NCBI GenBank assembly: GCA_017849435.1
Contig: JAFIGY010000009.1
Span: 372,001-436,000 of the forward strand
DNA: 64,000 nt
DNA from: Chitinophaga niabensis
Lineage (GTDB): Bacteria > Bacteroidota > Bacteroidia > Chitinophagales > Chitinophagaceae
Reading direction: 5' to 3'
Position numbers and translations under genes: made by a program
The notes under the pieces: generated by a model
Told to the model about the DNA's origin: nothing
The model's input: the letters and a program-made list of their open reading frames with translations, nothing else
Databases searched by the model: none
Part shown: piece after piece, positions 34,657-43,067 of the stretch
Layout of the letters: the number at the start of each line of letters is the position of its first letter
How positions within the stretch are numbered: position 1 is the first letter of the stretch

Positions 34657-35100
34657 TTAGAAGCTCTCCATGATCTCATGGGGAGCTTTTTTATTGTCCT
34701 CCCCGCCGTCTTTCGAATGTACAGCCTTGCCATTCTTTATTTTGAAGACGATGTGTTGCAGCAGGATGGAGGTGTCAGTGCCGGCTATCAGCAGTTGCGG
34801 TACAGGAATCTCTATGCGGCCGGAGTCCACCGCCCGTATATAATTGATCAGGCGTTTCCCCTGACGTGTGATATGAATCGTTTGTGTGCCCGCTCCGGAA
34901 TTGGTGATGGCAGTAGTGATATCCGCTGCTTCGAATACGGCGCTGTCTCCTGCGGTACTGCCGCTGATCAGCCGGAAGGGGTGGGGCGATGCCGTGCCGG
35001 ATGGCCGGGTTCCGGGATTTTTCCCGGTATGTGGGGTGGGAGATGGCTGACATCCGATGAGCAGCAATAGTATGAGTAAAAGTCTATGCACTTCAATCAT
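34657..35100 (-). CDS. Small lipoprotein, unknown
   Basis: The 147-residue protein has a lipoprotein signal, LLLILLLLIGCQPSP, with the lipidated Cys at about residue 17, then a Pro/Ser/Thr-rich linker (PTPHTGKNPGTRPSGTASPH). A compact beta-rich domain follows (FRLISGSTAGDSAVFEAADI, IHITRQGKRLINYIRAVDSG, RIEIPVPQLLIAGTD). I recognise no family. It is convergent with the TonB receptor gene, and the terminator between them lies inside its last codons. It has its own -7 box 31 bp upstream, so it is probably a single-gene unit. Confidence 0.65.
   Translation of the reverse strand: MIEVHRLLLILLLLIGCQPSPTPHTGKNPGTRPSGTASPHPFRLISGSTAGDSAVFEAADITTAITNSGAGTQTIHITRQGKRLINYIRAVDSGRIEIPVPQLLIAGTDTSILLQHIVFKIKNGKAVHSKDGGEDNKKAPHEIMESF
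34661..34692 (+). terminator. Intrinsic terminator after the TonB receptor gene
   Basis: A 13-nt arm (AAGCTCTCCATGA) pairs with TCATGGGGAGCTT through one G-U pair and a short loop, and runs into TTTTTT. It overlaps the last codons of the convergent lipoprotein gene. Confidence 0.75.
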
Positions 35101-35131
35101 TGGTTGGATGAGTAAAGCTATCGATTTCCTT

Positions 35132-35139
35132 CAAATATA
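35132..35139 (-). promoter_or_regulatory. -7 box (TATATTTG) of the small lipoprotein gene
   Basis: It lies 31 bp upstream of the lipoprotein ATG on the minus strand; leader of about 28 nt predicted. Confidence 0.45.
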
Positions 35140-35450
35140 AACTTATCATGTGTGCTTTGCTGGTACTTTTTTAACATCCACAAAGGTTTTGCCGCTCATA
35201 ACTAAATCTGATTAGCAAAGGCAAGTCTGCCGACCATTCACATAAACAGGTGATGAAAAATTCGTCTTGAAAGGATATATTTGGGCGTTATAACTAAACG
35301 TTTCGGGAAGCCTTTTTTTACATGTTGGAACCACGTGCAAAGGGAGCGATCTCTTTAAAGGGTTCATTTGATCATTGAAATATAACATTACACAGATAAA
35401 CGTACTAAAGATGATCTGACATACTGCTCAGATTTTGGATGAAAAGCAAA

Positions 35451-35472
35451 AAGGGCCGTCTTCACGGCCCTT
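35451..35472 (-). terminator. Intrinsic terminator of the DUF983 gene
   Basis: A 9-bp stem (AAGGGCCGT and complement) with a 4-nt CTTC/GAAG loop; on the minus strand it is followed by TTTTTGCTTTTC. Confidence 0.85.
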
Positions 35473-35500
35473 GATAAAATAAGATCCACTTTAGTTTTTA

Positions 35501-35968
35501 TCAATGTGAATGCCCTGCCGGATGCGGACGGGAGTGTTCACCATGCTTATGATCTGCATCCGGCAGGTGCGCCGTATCTTCGTCGTAGTAAACGAAGAAG
35601 TAGAGGTAAAGGGTGCGCGAAAAGCGCATCAGCCAGGGCTGGGCTACAGTCAGTATAACCCCGTTTACCCCAAGCCAGTAAATAATACTATTATCCCGCC
35701 ATGATATGCCGAATATCAACCAGTACCAGATGAGGTTGAATACGGATAATGCTACGCTGAGCACATAGCTCACATAACCGGTGCCGAACCAGAACCCGGT
35801 TTCGAGTTCGAATTTCTGCCCGCATACGGGGCAGTGGTCGTGCATATCGAATATTTTCGAAAGACGCCAATGGAAAGGGTTTTTGGTACGATACATATGG
35901 CCCCTTCTGCATTTGGGGCACTTCATGGTCAATAGACTGAGGAAGTAGTTCGGTTTTTTCTTCGTCAT
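35501..35968 (-). CDS. DUF983 membrane protein with zinc-ribbon-like cysteines
   Basis: The 155-residue protein opens with two CxxC pairs, MKCPKCRRGHM and HDHCPVCGQKFE, as in a zinc ribbon. The DUF983 core follows (ETGFWFGTGYVSYVLSVALS) with two membrane helices (about 65-85 and 95-115), and then a histidine-rich tail (DADHKHGEHSRPHPAGHSH). The family is found across Bacteroidota and alphaproteobacteria without a firm function. The His tail could bind metal. A -7 box ends 4 nt before the ATG, and a terminator follows the gene, so it is expressed alone although the ABC transporter gene ends only 28 bp upstream. Confidence 0.88.
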   Translation of the reverse strand: MTKKKPNYFLSLLTMKCPKCRRGHMYRTKNPFHWRLSKIFDMHDHCPVCGQKFELETGFWFGTGYVSYVLSVALSVFNLIWYWLIFGISWRDNSIIYWLGVNGVILTVAQPWLMRFSRTLYLYFFVYYDEDTAHLPDADHKHGEHSRPHPAGHSH

Positions 35969-35972
35969 CCCG

Positions 35973-35980
35973 CAAAGTTA
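35973..35980 (-). promoter_or_regulatory. -7 box (TAACTTTG) of the DUF983 gene
   Basis: It ends 4 nt before the ATG at 35968; transcription would begin next to the start codon. Confidence 0.55.
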
Positions 35981-35995
35981 CGATTCTGCCGGTTA

Positions 35996-37789
35996 TCAGG
36001 CGGGCGTTGTTTCCAATGTTTTCCGTTCGCCGATCTGCTGGCGCCACATAGCGTAGTACAGGCCTTTTTCGGCGAGGAGCTCGCGGTGTGTACCGGTTTC
36101 CACGATCCTGCCTTTTTCCAGTACAAAGATGCGGTCTGCATGCATGATGGTAGACAGGCGGTGTGCGATCATGACGGTGATATGTTCTTTGGTGGAGGTA
36201 ACGTTCCTGACGGTTTGAGTGATTTCCTCTTCCGTGATGGAGTCCAGGGCCGAGGTGGCTTCATCGAACACCAGCAGCCGCGGCTGGCGCAGTAATGCGC
36301 GCGCGATGGACAAGCGTTGTTTCTCCCCGCCGGATATCTTGATCCCTCCTTCTCCGATTACCGTATCCACCCCTTTTTCCGCTCTGGCAAGCAGGCTGTA
36401 GCAGGAGGCGCGTTGCAGGGCGCTCATCAGCTCTTCTTCCGTGGCGCGGGGATTCACGAAAAGCAGGTTCTCTCGGATGGTGCCGGAAAAGAGCTGGGTA
36501 TCCTGCGTCACAAACCCGATCTGGTGGCGCAATTCCTCGATATCTATACTGGATGCGTCCATGTTGTTGTACAGGATACGGCCTTCGCCGGGTTTATAAA
36601 GACCTACCAGCAGTTTTACAAGCGTTGTTTTACCACTCCCGGACGGGCCCACGAAGGCGACGGTTTCCCCCACATGTACCCTGAAGCTGATTTCTTCCAG
36701 TGCCTTGTTCAGGGCCGTCAGATGTTTGAAACCTACATTTTCAAAAGTGAGATCGCGGATCAGGGAGAGTTTCAATGGATCGGCAGGGGTTGCTTCCACC
36801 GGCGTTTGCATGATCTTCTGGAAGTTCGCCAGCGATACTTCCGCCTCGCGGTAGGCCAGGATGATATTGCCCAATTCCTGCAGAGGGCCGAACAGGAAGA
36901 AAGAGTAAAGCTGCAGGGTAAATATCTGGCCCAGCGTAGCTGTTTTATGATATACCAGGTATAGCAGTATGAAGAGGATGCTGGAACGCAGGAGGTTCAC
37001 AAAAGTACCCTGCACGAACGCAATGGTGCGCACGCTGCGCACTTTCCGCAGCTCCAGCAACAATATCTTCATCGTATTGGAATTCAACCGCCTGATCTCC
37101 TGGTGGGTGAGACCCAGGCTTTTCACGAGCTCGATGTTCCGGAGAGATTCTGTGGTGGCGCCTGCCAGCATAGTGGTTTCTTTCACAATGCTCTTCTGGA
37201 TGAACTTGATCTTTTTACTAAGCACATTCATGAGCCAGCCCAGCAGCAAACAGCCCCCGAAATAAACGAACACCAGCGACCAGTGCACACTGTAAGCGAA
37301 GATCATCACGAATACCACGCCTACCAGGGTCGTGAAGAGGATATTGATGAACTGGGTAATGAACTTCTCGCAATCCAGCCGCACTTTCTGCAATACCGCC
37401 AGTGTTTCCCCGGAGCGCTGGTCTTCGAACTCCTGGTAAGGCAGCCGCATGGAATGCCGCAACCCGTCCGTATACACTTTGGCGCCGAACTTCTGGATGA
37501 TCACGTTCACAAAATAGTCCTGGAACGCTTTCGCGATCCTGGAGATCATGGCCACGCCAATGGATGCCAGCAGCAACATTACCACCCCGTAGAGGTACTC
37601 ATGCTGCGAACGGGGTATCAGCGCTTCCCCGGTCTTACTGAAAGATTGCGGGTGCGATGCGAACCGATCCACGATCTTCCCGAAGATCCAGGGGTCCATC
37701 AGCGAGAACACCTGGTTCACGGTGGCCAGCAGCAACGCAAACACAATGAGCCATTTATAGTTTTTGAGGTAGTTGAGCAACACTTTCAT
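35996..37789 (-). CDS. ABC exporter with fused permease and ATPase (MsbA/MdlB-like)
   Basis: This is a half-transporter that dimerises in the inner membrane to export lipids, peptides or drugs. The start at 37789 (MKVLLNYLKNYKWLIVFALL) gives 597 residues, the normal length; the open frame upstream would add 45 unlikely residues. The first 320 residues hold six helices with the inter-helix segments of an exporter (GETLAVLQKVRLDCEKFITQ). The nucleotide-binding domain has Walker A GPSGSGKTTLVK, Q-loop IGFVTQDTQLFSG, signature ISGGEKQRLSIARALL, Walker B LLVFDEATSALD and H-loop VMIAHRLST. A -7 box lies 5 nt before the ATG. The substrate is not predictable. Confidence 0.94.
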   Translation of the reverse strand: MKVLLNYLKNYKWLIVFALLLATVNQVFSLMDPWIFGKIVDRFASHPQSFSKTGEALIPRSQHEYLYGVVMLLLASIGVAMISRIAKAFQDYFVNVIIQKFGAKVYTDGLRHSMRLPYQEFEDQRSGETLAVLQKVRLDCEKFITQFINILFTTLVGVVFVMIFAYSVHWSLVFVYFGGCLLLGWLMNVLSKKIKFIQKSIVKETTMLAGATTESLRNIELVKSLGLTHQEIRRLNSNTMKILLLELRKVRSVRTIAFVQGTFVNLLRSSILFILLYLVYHKTATLGQIFTLQLYSFFLFGPLQELGNIILAYREAEVSLANFQKIMQTPVEATPADPLKLSLIRDLTFENVGFKHLTALNKALEEISFRVHVGETVAFVGPSGSGKTTLVKLLVGLYKPGEGRILYNNMDASSIDIEELRHQIGFVTQDTQLFSGTIRENLLFVNPRATEEELMSALQRASCYSLLARAEKGVDTVIGEGGIKISGGEKQRLSIARALLRQPRLLVFDEATSALDSITEEEITQTVRNVTSTKEHITVMIAHRLSTIMHADRIFVLEKGRIVETGTHRELLAEKGLYYAMWRQQIGERKTLETTPA

Positions 37790-37794
37790 AAGAA

Positions 37795-37802
37795 CAAAGT
37801 TA
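37795..37802 (-). promoter_or_regulatory. -7 box (TAACTTTG) of the ABC exporter gene
   Basis: It ends 5 nt before the ATG at 37789, which supports this start over the longer frame. Confidence 0.55.
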
Positions 37803-38007
37803 GGGGAAAAAAGGGGCTGTAAAGATGTTGAAACATCAATTTTAGCTGTACTTATCACGGTATTTACGGCAAAAAAACCGTAATTTAATAGTAAGCGCCG
37901 GAAAGCAGTGTACCAGCATGTCATAAGCCTGAAAAATTGATACTATTCCCCCGATAGGCATACGCATCCGACCCGGCGTATCTCACACCACCCAAAACCG
38001 GTTACCG

Positions 38008-40146
38008 ATGAAAACGTATGATGAAAAACACCTTAAAAATGTCGTGCTCATTGGCGCTGCCAAGAGCGGCAAAACAACGCTGGCCGAGGACATGTTGTTC
38101 GAGGCCGGCATCATATCCAAAAGGGGAACGGTGGAAGAGCGGAATACCGTTTCCGACTATCATGAAGTAGAATATGAACGGGGAAACTCCGTATATGCGA
38201 CAACGTTACATACGGAGTGGAAGGATTACAAGATCAACATCATAGACACCCCGGGACTGGAGGATTTTGTGGGGGAGGTCATTTCTTCCATCCGCGTTTG
38301 CGATACGGCAGTAATGCTGCTGCATGCGTATAACGGGGTGGAAGTAGGTACTGAGCTGATATGGGATTATGTGGACCGTTATAGTAAGCCAACCATCCTG
38401 GCCATCAATCACCTGGATCATGAGAATGCCAACTATAACCAGGTGCTGGACCAGGCAAAATTTTTTTTCGGGCCGGCCGTTACCGTGATGCAGTATCCGG
38501 TGAACCAGGGGACCAGCTTCAATGCGATCATCGACCTGTTAAAAATGACCATGTACCGCTTCCCCGCGGGCGGCGGCAAACCGGAAAAACTGCCGATCCC
38601 TGACGAGGAGCGGGCGCAGGCGGACCGGCTGCATAATGAGCTGGTGGAGAAAGCTGCGGAGAATGATGACGCTCTTATGGAAATGTTCTTTGAAAAAGGC
38701 AGTCTGGATGAAGACGAACTGCGGCAGGGTCTGAAGATCGGGATGATGAAACACCAGGTATTCCCCGTGTTCTGCCTCAGCGCCCGCAACAATATGGGAA
38801 GCGGCCGGTTGATGGGGTTCATTGATAATGTGGCGCCGTCTGCCATAGAGATGCCTGCGGAACAAACGGAAGACGGGAAAACAATTCCCTGTGATCCGGC
38901 CGGGCCTACCTGTATTTTTGTGTTCAAAACCCTGCTGGAACCGCATATCGGAAAGTTGTCTTTTTTCAAGGTGATGAGTGGAGAAGTGAGAACGGGACAT
39001 GAACTGTTCAACGAAAAAGGCAATACGGTAGAGCGCCTGAACCAGTTGTTCATTGCAGACGGCAGGAATCGTCAACCTGTGGAGCGCCTGCGTTCCGGCG
39101 ATATCGGCTGTACGCTGAAACTGAAAAACACACTCACCAATCATACACTCAACGAGAAAAATTTTACCGCACAGGTTGATCCCATTCATTTCCCGCCGCC
39201 GAAAGTGCGCGTAGCCATTATTGCGAAAAATAAAGGAGATGATGAGAAACTGGGAGAGGTGTTGAACGAGATCCATATGGAAGATCCCACACTGGAAATA
39301 GAATACAACCGGGAGCTAAAGCAGGTGATCCTGCATGGGCAGGGCGACCTCCACCTCGCGGTCACAAAATGGCGGCTGGAGAACATCTACAACATGCAGG
39401 TGGAGTATCTGCCCGCCCGCATCCCCTATCGTGAAACCATTCAGAAACCGGCCATGGCGTCCTATCGTCATAAAAAACAATCCGGCGGTGCCGGCCAGTT
39501 CGGAGAGGTGTTCATGAAGATCGAGCCCTACTACGAAGGCATGCCGCCTTCCAAAGAATTCCCCGTCCGCGAAACGGAGGAGATCGAACTGAACTGGGGC
39601 GGAAAGCTGGTGTTCAACAATTGCATCGTGGGCGGCGCCATCGACGCCCGTTTCCTGCCATCGATCCTGAAAGGTGTGATGGAAAAAATGCAGGAAGGAC
39701 CGCTAACGGGATCGTATGTACGAGATGTGCGCGTGAGCGTGTATGATGGCAAGATGCATCCGGTAGACAGTAACGATATCTCTTTCAAGATCGCCGGGAT
39801 GATGGCTTTCCGCGAAGCATTCCATCAGGCCGCTCCACAACTCCTGGAGCCGGTATACGACCTGGAAGCAACCGCGCCGGATATGATGATGGGCGATATC
39901 ATGAGCGAATTGCAAAGCCATCGCAGCGTAATCACGGGAATGGACTCCGGACATGCCAGCCAGGTGATCAAGGCTCGTACGCCGCAGGCGGAGCTGGACA
40001 AACTCTTTGCGGCCCTGCGGAATGTTACACAGGGGAAAGCAAAGGTAAGAGCCGTGTTTGCTGAATACGCGCCGGTTCCACCGGAAGTGCAGAAGAAGCT
40101 GAGCGAGGACTATAAGAAAACGGAACAGCCCAATGGTCAGCATTGA
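38008..40146 (+). CDS. fusA2: EF-G2-type elongation factor G paralogue with degenerate GTPase centre
   Basis: The 712-residue protein has all EF-G domains: G domain (1-270), domain II, III, IV (RETIQKPAMASYRHKKQSGG, GAGQFGEVFMKIEP) and V (EPVYDLEATAPDMMMGDIMS). The P-loop GAAKSGKT (16-23) is intact. But the switch II motif reads D80-T-P-G-L-E-D-F, with Leu84 in place of the catalytic His; G4 reads NHLDHE instead of NKxD; and switch I has ERGNSV for ERGITI. Bacteroides EF-G2, which has been reported to support translation without GTP hydrolysis during starvation, shows the same type of changes. A function in slow or starved growth is therefore likely but not shown. Its end overlaps ComM by 10 bp. 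Confidence 0.9.
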   Translation: MKTYDEKHLKNVVLIGAAKSGKTTLAEDMLFEAGIISKRGTVEERNTVSDYHEVEYERGNSVYATTLHTEWKDYKINIIDTPGLEDFVGEVISSIRVCDTAVMLLHAYNGVEVGTELIWDYVDRYSKPTILAINHLDHENANYNQVLDQAKFFFGPAVTVMQYPVNQGTSFNAIIDLLKMTMYRFPAGGGKPEKLPIPDEERAQADRLHNELVEKAAENDDALMEMFFEKGSLDEDELRQGLKIGMMKHQVFPVFCLSARNNMGSGRLMGFIDNVAPSAIEMPAEQTEDGKTIPCDPAGPTCIFVFKTLLEPHIGKLSFFKVMSGEVRTGHELFNEKGNTVERLNQLFIADGRNRQPVERLRSGDIGCTLKLKNTLTNHTLNEKNFTAQVDPIHFPPPKVRVAIIAKNKGDDEKLGEVLNEIHMEDPTLEIEYNRELKQVILHGQGDLHLAVTKWRLENIYNMQVEYLPARIPYRETIQKPAMASYRHKKQSGGAGQFGEVFMKIEPYYEGMPPSKEFPVRETEEIELNWGGKLVFNNCIVGGAIDARFLPSILKGVMEKMQEGPLTGSYVRDVRVSVYDGKMHPVDSNDISFKIAGMMAFREAFHQAAPQLLEPVYDLEATAPDMMMGDIMSELQSHRSVITGMDSGHASQVIKARTPQAELDKLFAALRNVTQGKAKVRAVFAEYAPVPPEVQKKLSEDYKKTEQPNGQH

Positions 40147-41636
40147 AACCGGCCCCATTCTTCCCGGTCCAGCGTTCTGAACTGAATAGCCTCCGCGAGA
40201 TGTTCCGCAGTGATATGCCCGCTGCCGGACAAGTCAGCGATCGTGCGGCTGATCTTGAGGATACGGTCATAGGCGCGGGCGGAGAGGTGGAGGTGGTTCA
40301 TGGCGGAGGCCAGTAATTGCCGGGATGTGGCCTCCAACGCACAATGATCACGCATTTCCCGGATGTTCATTTGTGCATTACAGCGTCCCGAGCGCGCCAT
40401 TTGTATGGCCCTCGCAATCATTACCCTCTCCCGGACCATTTGACTGGATTCGCCCGTAGCAGCGGCAGCGGGGGACACCGGTGTAACTTCCACATGCAGA
40501 TCGATCCGATCCATCAATGGCCCTGATACCCTGTTCAGATATTTTTGTACTACACCCGGCGCGCAGGTACAATTCTTCTCGGGATGATTGAAGTACCCGC
40601 AGGGGCAGGGATTCATAGAAGCGATGAGCATGAACCCTGCCGGAAAATCCAATGCTATCCGGGCGCGTGAAATGGTTACTTTTCTTTCTTCCATCGGCTG
40701 CCGCAGGACTTCCAGTACGGATCTTTTGTATTCCGGAAATTCATCGAGGAACAACACACCGTTATGCGCAAGTGATATTTCACCGGGCTGAGGAGGGTTT
40801 CCCCCTCCTACCAACGCCACATCGCTGATCGTATGGTGTGGTGCGCGAAAGGGCCGCTGTCCGGTCACACCCAGTTTTCCTGCTACGGAATGTATCTTGG
40901 TGGTCTCCAGTATTTCTTCCACATTCAATGGTGGAAGGATGGTGGGCAAACGCCGGGCGAGCATGGTTTTCCCCGCTCCGGGCGGGCCGATCAGGATGAT
41001 ATTATGCCCGCCTGCCGCAGCAATTTCCAGAGCCCGTTTAACAGGTTGCTGACCTTTGACTTCGGAAAGATCGATATCGAAATGATGAGGTGATGCGTAT
41101 GAACCGGGAGAAGTGGTTTGCAATGGCGTACCTGTCAGGAATGCCAGTACTTCGTTGATGTGCCGTACGCCGTAAACTTCCAGATTATTCACCATCGCAG
41201 CTTCTGAGGCATTCTGTATGGGAAGGATCATTCCTTTGAACCCTTCTTTTGCGGCCTGTAACGCCATGGGGAGGGCGCCGCGTATGGGGCGGAGAGTGCC
41301 GTCCAGCGAGAGTTCGCCCATGATCACGAATTGTTCGGGAGGCAGAGTGTAATGGATCTGCCGTGAAGCGGCGAGAATGCCGATGGCAATGGGAAGATCG
41401 TAAGCCGCGCCCACCTTGCGGATATCCGCAGGCGCCATGTTCACTACGGTGCGGAGACGTGGCATTTTGAAACCGGTGTTCTTGATCACGGTTTCAATCC
41501 GGTATTCACTTTCCTTGACGGCATTATCGGGCAGGCCTACCAGACAGAATTTCGTTCCCTGGCCTACATTGACCTCTATCGTGATGGTGATTGCTTCCAC
41601 GCCGTGCACGGCGCTTCCGAATATTTTGATGAGCAT
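40137..41636 (-). CDS. YifB/ComM-type Mg-chelatase-like AAA+ ATPase
   Basis: ComM is a hexameric helicase that promotes branch migration during natural transformation; the wider YifB family is found in nearly all bacteria. The 499-residue protein shows the N-terminal ChlI domain (FGSAVHGVEAITITIEVNVG, VNMAPADIRKVGAAYDLPIA), Walker A LIGPPGAGKTMLARRLPT (about 214-231), GEISLAHNGVLFLDEFPEYK as Walker B, sensor segment LIASMNPCPCGYF with a Cys cluster (CPCGYFNHPEKNCTC), and the C-terminal Mg_chelatase_C region (DRILKISRTIADLSGSGHIT). It ends inside the EF-G2 gene and follows the MutS-like gene by 32 bp. Confidence 0.94.
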   Translation of the reverse strand: MLIKIFGSAVHGVEAITITIEVNVGQGTKFCLVGLPDNAVKESEYRIETVIKNTGFKMPRLRTVVNMAPADIRKVGAAYDLPIAIGILAASRQIHYTLPPEQFVIMGELSLDGTLRPIRGALPMALQAAKEGFKGMILPIQNASEAAMVNNLEVYGVRHINEVLAFLTGTPLQTTSPGSYASPHHFDIDLSEVKGQQPVKRALEIAAAGGHNIILIGPPGAGKTMLARRLPTILPPLNVEEILETTKIHSVAGKLGVTGQRPFRAPHHTISDVALVGGGNPPQPGEISLAHNGVLFLDEFPEYKRSVLEVLRQPMEERKVTISRARIALDFPAGFMLIASMNPCPCGYFNHPEKNCTCAPGVVQKYLNRVSGPLMDRIDLHVEVTPVSPAAAATGESSQMVRERVMIARAIQMARSGRCNAQMNIREMRDHCALEATSRQLLASAMNHLHLSARAYDRILKISRTIADLSGSGHITAEHLAEAIQFRTLDREEWGRFQC

Positions 41637-41668
41637 GGGACAAACAATGGTTCGCTCATCAAGTTACA

Positions 41669-42997
41669 TCATTTCATATTCTCCAGCAATTCAATCACTT
41701 TTTCTTTTTTCAGGATGAGGAAGCCGATCTTTTCTTTTGCTATGCCGTCTTTCAGTTCATACGTGAATTGCAGATCGTCGTCGATCACTTCCGACTGAAA
41801 ATATTTGAAGATGATCTGGTCTTCTCCCTGCAGTTCTTCCGCGATCTCGTAGAGGTGTGTGGACAAAATAAAAAGACAGTTGTGGTTTTGCAGCAATCCC
41901 CTGATCACGGCCAGTGAGCAGTTCTTGGCGTCTTCCACATTCGTACCCTTGAACATTTCATCGATCAGTATCAGCCAGTTCTTTTGATCGCTGATCTTGA
42001 TGATGGTGTTCTTGATGCGTTGTACTTCGTTGTAGAAATAACTTTCTCCTTTAAAGATGTTGTCCTTCACATCGATGTTGCTCAGGATGCCATGGAAGAA
42101 GGTGAGCCGCATGGCCTGTGCCGGAACCCCCATCCCCAGGTGCGCCAGAAAAACGGCAATACCCACGGCCTTGATGAAAGTGGTTTTCCCGGCCATGTTG
42201 GCGCCTGTCAGGAAAATAAAATGACGGTGCGGATCCATGGCGATATCGTAAGCTACCGGCTCGGCGAGGATGAGGTGGTAGAGTTGTTGGATATCGATGT
42301 GCGGCTTTTGTTCTTCGGAGAAAACAGGGAATTGCAGAGAGAAATGCCGCATAGCCATCGCCATGCTGTGATAGGCATCCAGACGGGTGTAAAGTTCCGT
42401 CAGTTCCCAGAGCACTTTTTTATGTTTCCGCCGGATCAGCCGGTCGTACCGCAATATCTGCACAAAATTGAGTTTGCCGCGTTCATGCAGTTCCACGATA
42501 TCCCGGAACTCCTGGTGTACGATCAACACTTTGGCCCTTTCGAGCATGGAGCGCAGGGTGAGCGGTGCGGAGGCGATATCAAAAGTTTGTGTGAGGTATC
42601 GGAAGCCGTTGATCAGGTTCAGCAGCTGATCGAAGGAAAATCTGATGAACCCGAAATCAGGTGCATAGATCGTTTTGGTAAGCACGGCGTTGATGTAAAG
42701 CGGAATACCCTCAGAGCTGGAGATCGGCTCGATCTCGGCGTCGAGATAGTTCTCCACTACCACGATGGTACCGTTGCTGATCATCGGTGGCCAGGCCTCG
42801 TCATGTTCCTGGAGGAATTGCAGGGTCTGCTGGCGTGCCTGGATAGCCGCGATGTCTTTCAGCGGCGTGCTGAACAGTGTGCGGAGATATTCCCTGCCTC
42901 CGGAGGTGGTGGTGAAGTCCAGTTTATGAAAGAGCGAATATTCATCGTCCCGGTTAAAGATGGATAGGTCGAGATAGGTTGTTTTGTCCAGCTCCAT
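41669..42997 (-). CDS. Short MutS-like ATPase (no mismatch-recognition domain)
   Basis: The start at 42997 (MELDKTTYLDLSIFNRDDE) gives 442 residues, about half the length of MutS. It has the lever/core region (LFHKLDFTTTSGGREYLRTL) and the MutS ATPase: Walker A FLTGANMAGKTTFIKAVG, the MutS block GESYFYNEVQRIKNTI, Walker B WLILIDEMFKGTNVEDA, and LFILSTHLYEIAEEL. The N-terminal mismatch-binding and connector domains are absent, and no Smr nuclease tail is present. Such truncated MutS relatives are common in Bacteroidota and their role is unknown, with structure-specific DNA or RNA binding suspected. It is 71 bp downstream of pyrC and 32 bp upstream of comM. Confidence 0.88.
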   Translation of the reverse strand: MELDKTTYLDLSIFNRDDEYSLFHKLDFTTTSGGREYLRTLFSTPLKDIAAIQARQQTLQFLQEHDEAWPPMISNGTIVVVENYLDAEIEPISSSEGIPLYINAVLTKTIYAPDFGFIRFSFDQLLNLINGFRYLTQTFDIASAPLTLRSMLERAKVLIVHQEFRDIVELHERGKLNFVQILRYDRLIRRKHKKVLWELTELYTRLDAYHSMAMAMRHFSLQFPVFSEEQKPHIDIQQLYHLILAEPVAYDIAMDPHRHFIFLTGANMAGKTTFIKAVGIAVFLAHLGMGVPAQAMRLTFFHGILSNIDVKDNIFKGESYFYNEVQRIKNTIIKISDQKNWLILIDEMFKGTNVEDAKNCSLAVIRGLLQNHNCLFILSTHLYEIAEELQGEDQIIFKYFQSEVIDDDLQFTYELKDGIAKEKIGFLILKKEKVIELLENMK

Positions 42998-43067
42998 TCG
43001 CAGAATTTTTAGTGAATTTACAGTGTTCTGACGTAGATGCAGCATCCGGGAAATTCCATAAAGGATG

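Larger units (their letters stand above)
35101..35500. other. 400-bp intergenic region with promoter-like boxes
   Basis: No gene is visible. It contains the lipoprotein promoter (35132-35139), a second TATATTTG on the plus strand (35276-35283) that faces no gene, two copies of ATAACTAAA, and the terminator of the DUF983 gene (35451-35472). A short RNA starting near 35287 is possible, but no terminator with a plus-strand T-run follows. Confidence 0.4.
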
